A stretch of 9,933 bases of DNA from assembly GCA_021817645.1 (NCBI GenBank), contig JAKAGH010000098.1, positions 1-9,933 on the forward strand, given 5' to 3'. The stretch is from Deltaproteobacteria bacterium. Lineage in GTDB: Bacteria > Desulfobacterota > Desulfobaccia > Desulfobaccales > 0-14-0-80-60-11. This document shows positions 1 to 5,880 of the stretch, one piece after another (positions within the stretch are counted from its first letter, which is position 1; every line of letters begins with the position of its first letter). The notes beneath the pieces were generated by a model. It saw nothing but the letters and a program-made list of their open reading frames with translations. It was not told the DNA's origin and ran no database searches. The position numbers and the translations under genes were made by a program.

Positions 1-1
1 A

Positions 2-202
2 TGGCTTTATCGATGGGCTTCAGATACTCGGTTTCCCTCCTACCTGCCATCTAAGCTACAAGGTCTCTGGCTCTTACCCCGGCAAGACTACCTCTTGCTG
101 AACATGCCAGCCTTCGCTGGACACACACCCGTACATGTGGTTGGACGCGCCTTATTCAGGTTTGAAGATTTGGTCCATTACGTCGATAACCTTGAAAAAT
201 AA
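2..202 (+). CDS. C-terminal fragment of an unidentified protein (66 codons, start outside the window)
   Basis: Reading from base 2 gives an uninterrupted 66-residue frame from the window edge to a TAA at 200-202. The peptide starts WLYRWASDTRFPS and ends EDLVHYVDNLEK, with a balanced, protein-like composition rich in aromatic and charged residues. No start codon is needed, since the gene would begin upstream. I do not recognise the family. It lies on the same strand as the MobH relaxase and about 270 bases before it, so it may be a cargo or transfer gene of the same element; that is inference from position only. Two short perfect or near-perfect hairpins (around 82-102 and 108-121) fall inside it. 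It could still be a chance open frame, as only the tail is seen. Confidence 0.45.
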   Translation, partial: WLYRWASDTRFPSYLPSKLQGLWLLPRQDYLLLNMPAFAGHTPVHVVGRALFRFEDLVHYVDNLEK

Positions 203-249
203 AGACTACGGACCTTTGTCCAGATAACTGAGCTTAACTTTTCGGATTA

Positions 250-270
250 TGGTCAAGGAATTGGTCAAGG
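250..270 (+). repeat. Tandem-like direct repeat of TGGTCAAGG, 12-base period
   Basis: Nine bases are repeated exactly at 250-258 and 262-270, separated by AAT. The inverse core CCTTGA occurs at 190-195. A spacing near one helical turn would suit two protein molecules on one DNA face, so an operator is possible. With only two copies, chance is also possible. Confidence 0.3.
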
Positions 271-462
271 TAAGCATGATCGAAAGACCTCCAAGAGGCA
301 GGCATTCAATGAGCAATAGGTTTTAACCAAGAACCCATGGTATTTGCCTGTTAATGTGCGGCAATTTAGGCAAGGAAGCGCTTTATATAAAAAGTGAAAA
401 AATGGAATTTCCAAATGGATTCGCAACTTGATAACAGGTGGCACACCACCCTGCAAATTTCA

Positions 463-472
463 AAGGAAGGAG
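463..472 (+). promoter_or_regulatory. Ribosome binding site of the relaxase gene
   Basis: The strong purine-rich sequence AAGGAAGGAG ends three bases before ATG 476 and six before ATG 479. It favours one of these ATG codons over the in-frame TTG at 428, which lies upstream of the site. Confidence 0.65.
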
Positions 473-475
473 AAA

Positions 476-1222
476 ATGATGCTTTGGCGAAAAAAACCTG
501 CCCTAAGTTTGTGCCGGAAGATTTTAAACATGTCGGATTCATCTCAACATGTTGAGCTGGAATATCATCCGGTCACTGGGGGAATAGATGTGAAGTCCCT
601 GGAAGAAATACTGACTCGACAAAGCAAGCTTTTAAGACTAATTGAAATGACGACTGAGACAAACGATGTATTTGAAGAGAGATATTGGCCTGCCATAGAA
701 CGATATGCCAAAATGGTACACTTACTCCCAGCCAGTGAGAGCTATCACCATTTCGAAGCTGGTGGGATGTTACGGCATGGATTAGAGGTTGGATTGTATA
801 CTATGCAATATGGCAAAGCCACTCTTTATGGCAAAGATTTCGGGATAATGGAACGGGCTGCCAGGGAAAGATGGTTGTTTGCTTGTTTCATCACCGGATT
901 ATGTCATGATTTGGGAAAAATAGAGATTGATATTAAGGTGGTTTCAGAAACCGGTTTAGTTTGGTCACCTCATTCAATATCATTATATGAATGGGCTGTT
1001 AATAATCACGTAAAGAAATACTATGTGATATGGCTGCCAAGTAAACACCAAGAACACGAACAATATTCCTTGGGATTATTGGGTAAAGTTTTCACAAATG
1101 ATGATCGTGATTTCTCCGTGGAATTAGATAGTGGCGTGTTAAAGGAACTCATGCAGGCTTTGACAGGGTATTCGGGATCAGATAGCCAATTGAACTTTTC
1201 TCATAAACTAAAAAAAAATTAA
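476..1222 (+). CDS. MobH-family conjugative relaxase, N-terminal TraI_2 (HD-type) domain; frame broken at its 3' end
   Basis: This piece carries the catalytic N-terminal domain of a MobH relaxase, the enzyme that nicks oriT to start conjugative transfer in SXT/R391- and PFGI-1-like elements. Numbered from ATG 476, HHFEAGGMLRHGLEV (91-105) and LCHDLGK (142-148, His144-Asp145) are the histidine and HD metal-binding motifs of this family. The start rests on the strong Shine-Dalgarno just upstream; ATG 479 is equally good. The frame ends at TAA 1220-1222 just after a run of nine A, before the family's C-terminal domain. That domain continues one frame back (-1) immediately afterwards, so this is a 247-248-residue fragment of a longer protein. 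Rows counted by hand here are 30-50% GC, lower than the downstream part of the same gene. Identification of the domain is firm; whether it is functional is doubtful. Confidence 0.8.
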   Translation: MMLWRKKPALSLCRKILNMSDSSQHVELEYHPVTGGIDVKSLEEILTRQSKLLRLIEMTTETNDVFEERYWPAIERYAKMVHLLPASESYHHFEAGGMLRHGLEVGLYTMQYGKATLYGKDFGIMERAARERWLFACFITGLCHDLGKIEIDIKVVSETGLVWSPHSISLYEWAVNNHVKKYYVIWLPSKHQEHEQYSLGLLGKVFTNDDRDFSVELDSGVLKELMQALTGYSGSDSQLNFSHKLKKN

Positions 1223-1587
1223 AAAAAGCCGACAGCCAAAGCGTCCACGCAGATAGCAAGCGGTCCCGCACTCCCGCAGAACTTGGTTTGGTGAGACCGA
1301 CACCGATGATCCGTCATTATCACGATGGCATGGTGAGGATGCTCAAGGACGGCAAATGGAAAATCAATGAGCCTGGCGGGGCGGCATGGGTGTTGGGTCC
1401 GGCCCAGGATCTATTTTTGGTATGGCCTCGATGCGGGATTGAACTTCGGGAATCGTTGATTGAGCACGGCGTCAAAGGCGCCCCGACCGACCCCAGGGAC
1501 ATTGCTATAATATTGGGCTGGCATGACTTGATCGTGCTTCCCTTCGGATGGCAACTATTATTGGCGCGTCATGCCTTCAAATACTGA
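1207..1587 (+). CDS. MobH relaxase, first part of the C-terminal TraI_2_C domain (frame -1 relative to the N-terminal piece)
   Basis: The frame is open from 1207, just after an in-frame TAA. The first plausible independent start is TTG 1288, without a clear ribosome site. The part containing DGKWKINEPGGAAWVLGPAQ and DLFLVWPRC resembles the characteristic opening of the TraI_2_C domain, where a short 'N-x-P-G' turn is followed by a 'lfLV-P' strand in MobH relaxases. A basic linker (KKADSQSVHADSKRSR) joins it to the N-terminal domain. The domain match fails after 'HDLIVLP', where the reading should pass to the next frame, and the annotated frame runs on meaninglessly to a stop at 1585-1587. It is therefore a middle fragment of the broken relaxase rather than a gene of its own. 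Sampled rows are about 58-63% GC. Confidence 0.6.
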   Translation, partial: TKKKLKKADSQSVHADSKRSRTPAELGLVRPTPMIRHYHDGMVRMLKDGKWKINEPGGAAWVLGPAQDLFLVWPRCGIELRESLIEHGVKGAPTDPRDIAIILGWHDLIVLPFGWQLLLARHAFKY

Positions 1588-2050
1588 AGATGGGCAACTG
1601 ATGGCGGTGCGGATAAACCCCAAATGGGCACCAAACCTGGTGGACCTGTTACCGCCGGGAATTAACGGTTCGGTACAGGCCGAAGAAAGTTCAATGTTGT
1701 CGCAGGGGGAAAAAACGGACGACAAATCTGGGAGGGCTTCAGAGAAAGCCAATCAAGAAAACCCAAGACCCTCGCCGGCGCATTCTCCTCTGTCGCTATC
1801 TCAGGGCTGCATTCCCGGGCCCCTATGGCATGGTAATTTTAGGCAAGAGGTAAAAGTTGAGAAACCGGTCCAAAGGCCAGAAGGGCAAAGTGGTTTGCGC
1901 ACCATAAAACTTCTGATGATCGGCTTGTCTATAGGTGTTTTGGGTATTTTAGGAGCCCTGATGTATTTAGGGAAACACTGGTACGGAGACGATTTAACTT
2001 TCCCGTACTTTTTTTGGGCTGCTTGGTCTTATGGCCTCGAATCCCGATAG
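1532..2050 (+). CDS. MobH relaxase, end of the C-terminal domain plus a membrane-anchored tail
   Basis: From 1541 this frame reads PSDGNYYWRV followed by NTEDGQLMAVRINPKW, which continues the TraI_2_C domain left by the preceding frame at about 1540. An ATG at 1571 is the first standard start but lies inside the domain. After the domain come a long polar, proline- and serine-rich linker and then one hydrophobic segment, TIKLLMIGLSIGVLGILGAL (residues 111-130 from ATG 1571, extending to about 134), a likely transmembrane helix. The last 25 residues (from KHWYGDD) are aromatic-rich and stop six bases before the end of the converging kinase, so the true tail may have been cut at this junction. 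A membrane anchor is not a standard part of the MobH relaxases I know; a fusion or frame slip in the tail is possible. Confidence 0.5.
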   Translation, partial: SCFPSDGNYYWRVMPSNTEDGQLMAVRINPKWAPNLVDLLPPGINGSVQAEESSMLSQGEKTDDKSGRASEKANQENPRPSPAHSPLSLSQGCIPGPLWHGNFRQEVKVEKPVQRPEGQSGLRTIKLLMIGLSIGVLGILGALMYLGKHWYGDDLTFPYFFWAAWSYGLESR

Positions 2051-2056
2051 TTGCGT

Positions 2057-3529
2057 TTATGAAGATGAGGTAGTATCCAGCACCTCCCTGATCTTCTGTA
2101 CCAGGGTGGCAATTCTGAAGGGCTTGGCAATAAAATTGACATCAGAATTTAAAACCCCGTGATGGACGATGGCGTTTTCAGTATAACCAGACATATAGAG
2201 GACCTTCATCTCCGGATGCATCTGCTTCAACCGTTCGGCCAGAGCGCGACCGCTGATTTGGGGCATCACCACATCTGTCAGCATTAAATGGATGGGCGAC
2301 TTTTGGCTCTCACAGATAAGCAGGGCCTCGCCGCCGTGCGTGGCTTCCAAAATCTTATACCCATATCTGCCCAGGGCCTTAGAAATCAAATCACGCAACG
2401 AGGCGTCATCTTCTACCACCAGGATAGTATCATCCCCTTCCAGTGAGGCGGGAGCGGCGACCTTCAGCCTGACCCCGCCGCTTTCCATTTCCACCCGGGG
2501 GATATATATTTTGAAGATTGTTTCTTTTCCGGGCTCGCTGTAGACCCAGATATGGCCATCACCCTGTTTGACAATGCCATAAACGGTGGCGAGCCCCAGG
2601 CCTGTGCCTTTACCCTCCTCCTTGGTGGTAAAGAAAGGTTCAAAGATGCGGGACATGGTCTCGGCATCAATGCCCAGGCCATTGTCGCTCATAGCCAGCA
2701 TAACGTAAGGGCCGGGGGAAACGTCCATATGGCTTCGGGCATAGGGCTGGTCCAAGGAGACGTTGGCTGTTTCAATAGTCAGATTGCCCCCGGTTGGCAT
2801 GGCATCCTGGGCGTTTACCGCCAGATTCATGATGATTTGCTCGATCTGTCCGGGATCGGCCTTGACAAATCCCAGTTCCTGGTCAATGAAAGTGATGAGA
2901 TCAATATCTTCGCCGATCAACCGGCGCAGCATATTATCCATGTCAATAACTACTTCATTGAGGTTAATCACCTGGGGTTGCAGAATCTGCTTACGGCTGA
3001 ACGCTAATAGCTGATGGGTCAGCGAGGCCCTCCGGTTCGCGGCCTTGGTTATTTCCTCGATATAGGGATAGAAAGGGTCTTCCTGGCGGAGGCCCATCAT
3101 CATGATCTCGCTGTAACCCATGTTGGCGGTCAGCAGGTTGTTAAAATCGTGGGCCACGCCCCCGGCGAGGATGCCTACAGCCTCCATCCTCTGAGCTTTA
3201 AGAAGCTGGTCTTCCAGTTCCCTGCGCTCGGTAATATCGAAAAAGACCCCGCTGATATAATCGAATCTTCCGGCAGCATTGCGTATTATCCGGTTTCTGG
3301 CCTGGATCCAGCGAATCTCCCCGGTTTTTTTGTGGATGCGGTGCTCGGTGACATAAGAGCCGTCGCCTTCCCGGGCTTCCTTAAAAAGATTTTTGGCATG
3401 ATCCACGTCTTCCGGAAAAATCAGATCCAGCCAGGTCTTGCGTCGAGAATCGAATTCTTCTTTGGTATAGCCGGTTATTTCCTCTATTTTTCGGTCAAAG
3501 CAATCCAGGCTCCAATCCCGTATGCCCTT
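2057..3529 (-). CDS. Hybrid histidine kinase 3' piece: PAS-HisKA-HATPase_c-REC
   Basis: The kinase core of the broken sensor. The first ATG is at 3406, but PAS-like sequence (RDWSLDCFDRKIEEITGY) runs in frame back to about 3529, where it joins the previous piece after a +1 shift; the start is therefore not a natural one. Numbered from ATG 3406: PAS end 1-60, HisKA with GGVAHDFNN (phospho-acceptor His86), HATPase N box around 191-202, DNGLG at 241-245, FEPFFTTK 255-262, GTGLGL 267-272, then a receiver with acidic pair Asp333-Asp334, phospho-acceptor Asp378 (LTDVVMP), Ser406 and Lys428. All catalytic residues are present. In the short motif SEPGKETIF a Glu replaces the usual Gly near the end of the ATPase domain, a small deviation. 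The stop is six bases from the converging relaxase remnant. Confidence 0.8.
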   Translation of the reverse strand, partial: KGIRDWSLDCFDRKIEEITGYTKEEFDSRRKTWLDLIFPEDVDHAKNLFKEAREGDGSYVTEHRIHKKTGEIRWIQARNRIIRNAAGRFDYISGVFFDITERRELEDQLLKAQRMEAVGILAGGVAHDFNNLLTANMGYSEIMMMGLRQEDPFYPYIEEITKAANRRASLTHQLLAFSRKQILQPQVINLNEVVIDMDNMLRRLIGEDIDLITFIDQELGFVKADPGQIEQIIMNLAVNAQDAMPTGGNLTIETANVSLDQPYARSHMDVSPGPYVMLAMSDNGLGIDAETMSRIFEPFFTTKEEGKGTGLGLATVYGIVKQGDGHIWVYSEPGKETIFKIYIPRVEMESGGVRLKVAAPASLEGDDTILVVEDDASLRDLISKALGRYGYKILEATHGGEALLICESQKSPIHLMLTDVVMPQISGRALAERLKQMHPEMKVLYMSGYTENAIVHHGVLNSDVNFIAKPFRIATLVQKIREVLDTTSSS

Positions 3530-4259
3530 AATAAACCACCGCAGGTATCTGGTTCACCAAAAGCCGGTATTCCTCTTCGCTCTGGCTCAGGGCCTCCTCG
3601 GCCCGCTTGCGCTCGGAGATGTCACGTCCAATTGTCGAAGCGGCGACGACTTTGCCTTCTGCATCTATAATGGGTGAAATTGTGAGGGACATGTGAATAG
3701 AATGCCCATCTTTTTTTCGGCGTAACGTTTGATAATGCTCGATGTGTTTACTCGACTTGATCTCTTCTATAATCCGCAGGAACTCGTCTTCGCGTCCAGG
3801 TGGGACCAGGATTGATATTGGCTTGCCAATAACCTCACTCTCGTTGTAACCATAGATCTTCTCTGCACCTTTATTCCAGCTCGTAATGATTCCATCCAAG
3901 TTCTTGCCAATGATGGCGTCTTCGGAGGACTGGACTATGGCAGCGAGCTCGACAGCCTTCTGCTCCGCACGCTTGCGCTGGACAATGCGCCACATCCCTT
4001 CTATGAGGAGTATCAGTTGCCGGACATCCGACTCGTCGTAGTCTGAGGACTTATTGCCCACGCCCGCAACCATGACTATTTTATGTCCATCAAAAACCGG
4101 CACATTCATATGTCTGAAGACTTTTACGTGGCCCTCCGGATAGCCCTTCTTCCAGAGGTTTGCCGCGGCGTAGTCATTGGTGATGATGGGTTGGCGTCTG
4201 GCGCACGGCTTCACCCCAGAGACCAGTGGCCTCCACCGGATAGAGCCGCGGCTTTTCAT
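3528..4259 (-). CDS. Sensor kinase piece: second half of a GAF domain, PAS, start of a PAS
   Basis: Residues from about 22 (RQPIITNDYAA, PEGHVKVFRHMNVPVF, VAGVGNK) match the second half of a GAF-type sensor domain common in multi-sensor kinases, ending with the helix LLIEGMWRIVQRKRAEQ. Residues 103-226 form a PAS domain (IVQSSEDAIIGKN ... GRDISERKRAEEA), and the frame then begins a further PAS (YRLLVNQIPAVVY) before a stop at 3528-3530. The first ~20 residues after the apparent start are out of frame with the domain, so that start is an artefact of the +1 shift near 4197. This is an internal fragment of the broken kinase, not an independent gene. The ligand of either domain cannot be read from the sequence. 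Confidence 0.65.
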   Translation of the reverse strand: MKSRGSIRWRPLVSGVKPCARRQPIITNDYAAANLWKKGYPEGHVKVFRHMNVPVFDGHKIVMVAGVGNKSSDYDESDVRQLILLIEGMWRIVQRKRAEQKAVELAAIVQSSEDAIIGKNLDGIITSWNKGAEKIYGYNESEVIGKPISILVPPGREDEFLRIIEEIKSSKHIEHYQTLRRKKDGHSIHMSLTISPIIDAEGKVVAASTIGRDISERKRAEEALSQSEEEYRLLVNQIPAVVY

Positions 4260-4493
4260 TTATGCGGCATTCAGCCATGGCGGTTTTTGACCAGGCATAC
4301 ATGGTCAATACGGTCTCATCCTCATTCATAAAAGCAACATAGCCGATCTTGCTCTTCGTTAGCAGGGTCGCTTCTTCCATGGCAAAATTGGTGATATCAT
4401 CGAGGGGGGCATCTGCCATCTGGTTAAGCCTCAATAAGGCTTCCAGACGTTGTTCATTAAGTTTCAGAGCCTCCTCGGCCCGCTTGCGCTCGG
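3592..4493 (-). repeat. Two identical 25-base copies of the sensor-linker coding sequence
   Basis: The segments 3592-3616 and 4469-4493 are identical over 25 bases. On the minus strand each encodes the 'ERKRAEEA' linker at the end of a PAS or GAF module. Close variants of the same segment occur near 5030, 5403, 5776, 8365, 8745, 9122 and 9730. They reflect the repeated domain-linker unit, and could promote recombination between modules. Confidence 0.6.
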
Positions 4494-4614
4494 TGATTTC
4501 TTGCGACAATTCCTCGGCTCGCTTCGTAGCTTCTTCGAGCAGAAGAGAATTCCTTAGACCAAGGGAGATTTCCGCTGCAAGGGTTTCCAAAAGAGGCGAG
4601 TTTTTTAAAATCAC
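4174..4614 (-). CDS. Sensor kinase piece: end of the first GAF, coiled linker, first half of the second GAF
   Basis: The frame opens with KNSPLLETLAAEISLGLRNS, the closing helix of the GAF domain encoded by the upstream piece, then EELSQEITERKRAEEALKLN, a charged coiled-coil linker of the type that joins sensor domains in these kinases. From LLRLNQMADAPLDDITNF it enters a second GAF-type domain (MEEATLLTKSKIGYVAF ... ATGLWGEAVRQ) and leaves it mid-domain when the frame breaks; the last residues, TPTHHHQ, are out of frame. The adjoining fragment resumes the domain at RQPIITND. The ATG at 4612-4614 sits at a frameshift rather than at a gene start, so I read this as an internal fragment. Confidence 0.6.
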   Translation of the reverse strand: MILKNSPLLETLAAEISLGLRNSLLLEEATKRAEELSQEITERKRAEEALKLNEQRLEALLRLNQMADAPLDDITNFAMEEATLLTKSKIGYVAFMNEDETVLTMYAWSKTAMAECRINEKPRLYPVEATGLWGEAVRQTPTHHHQ

Positions 4615-5827
4615 GGGGTGTACCCGAGGCTAATCCGAGGATACCGATCACCCGGTTCCCACTCTTCAGGGGCAGCGCGGCAAAAGACTGCAAGCCAGCC
4701 TCTTTGCACTCCACCATGGTACAGCGCGGATCGGTGCGGATATCTTGGACGTATATAGGCTGCCCATCCCGCGCTGCCAAGCCACAAAGACATTCACCGA
4801 CGCAGTGGGCGGGCACAGAGCCAAACTTATATCGGGAATCCTGCGGACCCACGATCAGGAGTGGCAGACTGGCATCTTCTTTCAGGAAAAAAATGGCTAA
4901 GTCAGTATCGAGGTACTCCACAATTCCGTTAACAGTTGCATGTACCATGTGCTCTAGAGAAATACTGCTGCTGATTAGATGACTGATCTTGTTGAGGAGA
5001 GTCATCTCCCGAAGATTCTGGTTTAGTTCCTCTTCCGCCTGCTTGCGTTCCGTAATATCGGCGTTTACAGCCATGACACCGGTGGCCTCGCCCTGAGAGT
5101 CATAGAGAGTGGAAGTAAAAATTCTGATGTCGATGGGGGTCCCATCTTTTCTGCGGCGGCGCAGCTCCATATCTCGCAGGGGTTCGCCGGATAAGGCCCG
5201 CCGCAGATTATCCCGGAACTCCTCCATCCTATCCTCCGGGACAATAGGCAGAACGGTGCCCATGGCCTCTGATTCAGTCCAGCCGAAAGTTTTTTCCGAC
5301 GCCGAGTTCCATAGCAAAACCCTTCCCTCAGGGTCCAGGACGAAGATGCTTAAGGGAGAGGCTTGGATTATTGCTTGTAACTTCTGATGAGCCTGTCGCT
5401 GGGCCTCCTCGGCCGCCTTGCGCGCCGTGACGTCTTGGGCCAGCACCAGCCGCGCCCTCCGGCCATTGAAGGCAATCTCGTGGGAGACAATCTCCACATC
5501 GATTATTTCCCCCGATTTCTTCCCATGCCGCCATTCCCCAGAGTAGCCCAGCCCCGGGGCAAGTTCCTTCACCCTCTTTAAGAGGGGGGCGACATCTTCG
5601 GGAGGCCGGATATCCTTAATGGTCATGGCCAGGAATTCTTCCCGGCTGTAACCGTAAAGGTCCACCGCCGCCCGGTTGACCTTGAGAAACGCCAGACTCT
5701 CCAGATCATAGACCCACATCGGCTGTGGGTTGCTCTCAAAAAGCAAGCGGTACTTGGTCTCCGAATCCTGCTGAGCCTCCTGCGCCTGTTTGCGGTCAGT
5801 AATATCCCACGCATAAATGCGCGCCAC
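4457..5827 (-). CDS. Sensor kinase piece: PAS-PAS-GAF
   Basis: Three sensor modules are visible. Residues 1-18 finish an upstream PAS (ARIYAWDITDRKQAQ). Residues about 22-138 form a PAS (LLFESNPQPMWVYDLE ... VLAQDVTARKAAEEA). Residues 150-266 form another PAS (IIQASPLSIFVLDPEGRVLLW ... MAVNADITERKQAEEE). Residues 275-407 form a GAF domain (LLNKISHLISSSISLEHM ... PLKSGNRVIGILGL). The coding GTG at 5825-5827 is an internal valine codon: the in-frame upstream sequence REVKIENSCFEEHISFPEG continues the same protein back to about 5900. After residue 407 the frame runs out of homology at an A6 run and ends in unrelated residues. No membrane segment is present. Confidence 0.7.
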   Translation of the reverse strand: MARIYAWDITDRKQAQEAQQDSETKYRLLFESNPQPMWVYDLESLAFLKVNRAAVDLYGYSREEFLAMTIKDIRPPEDVAPLLKRVKELAPGLGYSGEWRHGKKSGEIIDVEIVSHEIAFNGRRARLVLAQDVTARKAAEEAQRQAHQKLQAIIQASPLSIFVLDPEGRVLLWNSASEKTFGWTESEAMGTVLPIVPEDRMEEFRDNLRRALSGEPLRDMELRRRRKDGTPIDIRIFTSTLYDSQGEATGVMAVNADITERKQAEEELNQNLREMTLLNKISHLISSSISLEHMVHATVNGIVEYLDTDLAIFFLKEDASLPLLIVGPQDSRYKFGSVPAHCVGECLCGLAARDGQPIYVQDIRTDPRCTMVECKEAGLQSFAALPLKSGNRVIGILGLASGTPRDFKKLASFGNPCSGNLPWSKEFSSARRSYEASRGIVARNHRAQAGRGGSET

Positions 5828-5880
5828 ATCTAGCCCTTCAGGGAATGAGATATGTTCTTCAAAGCACGAGTTTTCAATTT

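Larger units (their letters stand above)
203..475. other. Non-coding gap before the relaxase, with a short direct repeat
   Basis: No convincing gene is present. The stretch is AT-rich and contains two copies of TGGTCAAGG twelve bases apart (250-258 and 262-270), a weak inverted pair TTGCC/GGCAA around 346-366, and an AT-rich TATATAA at 384-390 that could be a -10 element but lacks a good -35 at the right distance. This is the natural place for the relaxase promoter and possibly an operator. I cannot show an origin of transfer here. Confidence 0.4.
476..2050 (+). pseudogene. Broken MobH relaxase gene (three frames, two shifts)
   Basis: Joining the pieces with a -1 shift at the A9 run (1210-1218) and a +1 shift near 1537-1545 restores one continuous protein of roughly 520 residues: TraI_2, linker, TraI_2_C, polar linker, transmembrane tail. 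The two shifts cancel, which is what two independent one-base indels, or one slip plus one indel, would give. The A9 run could allow transcriptional or ribosomal slippage, but the second site is not a run, so decay or sequence error is the simpler reading. The element this gene served can probably no longer mobilise itself unless another copy exists. Confidence 0.55.

Noticed and set aside
82..121. Two adjacent small hairpins at the left edge, first read as a structured RNA or intron end
   Set aside because: An uninterrupted coding frame passes through them, and no intron or RNA-family boundary motif is present.
265..456. Minus-strand open frame of 63 codons in the left spacer
   Set aside because: No ribosome site, no recognisable features, and it runs against the relaxase promoter region.
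476..2050. Reading the relaxase pieces as three separate genes in an operon
   Set aside because: The second and third pieces begin inside a single known domain and lack ribosome sites; one broken gene explains all three.
3014..3670. Long plus-strand open frame (218 codons) antisense to the left kinase
   Set aside because: It is antisense to clear PAS and HisKA coding sequence, crosses the +1 break near 3530, and its translation shows no family features.
4170..4215. Programmed +1 frameshift between the two halves of the second GAF domain
   Set aside because: The site is not a slippery run and has no stop codon in the usual position, so a simple one-base insertion is more likely.
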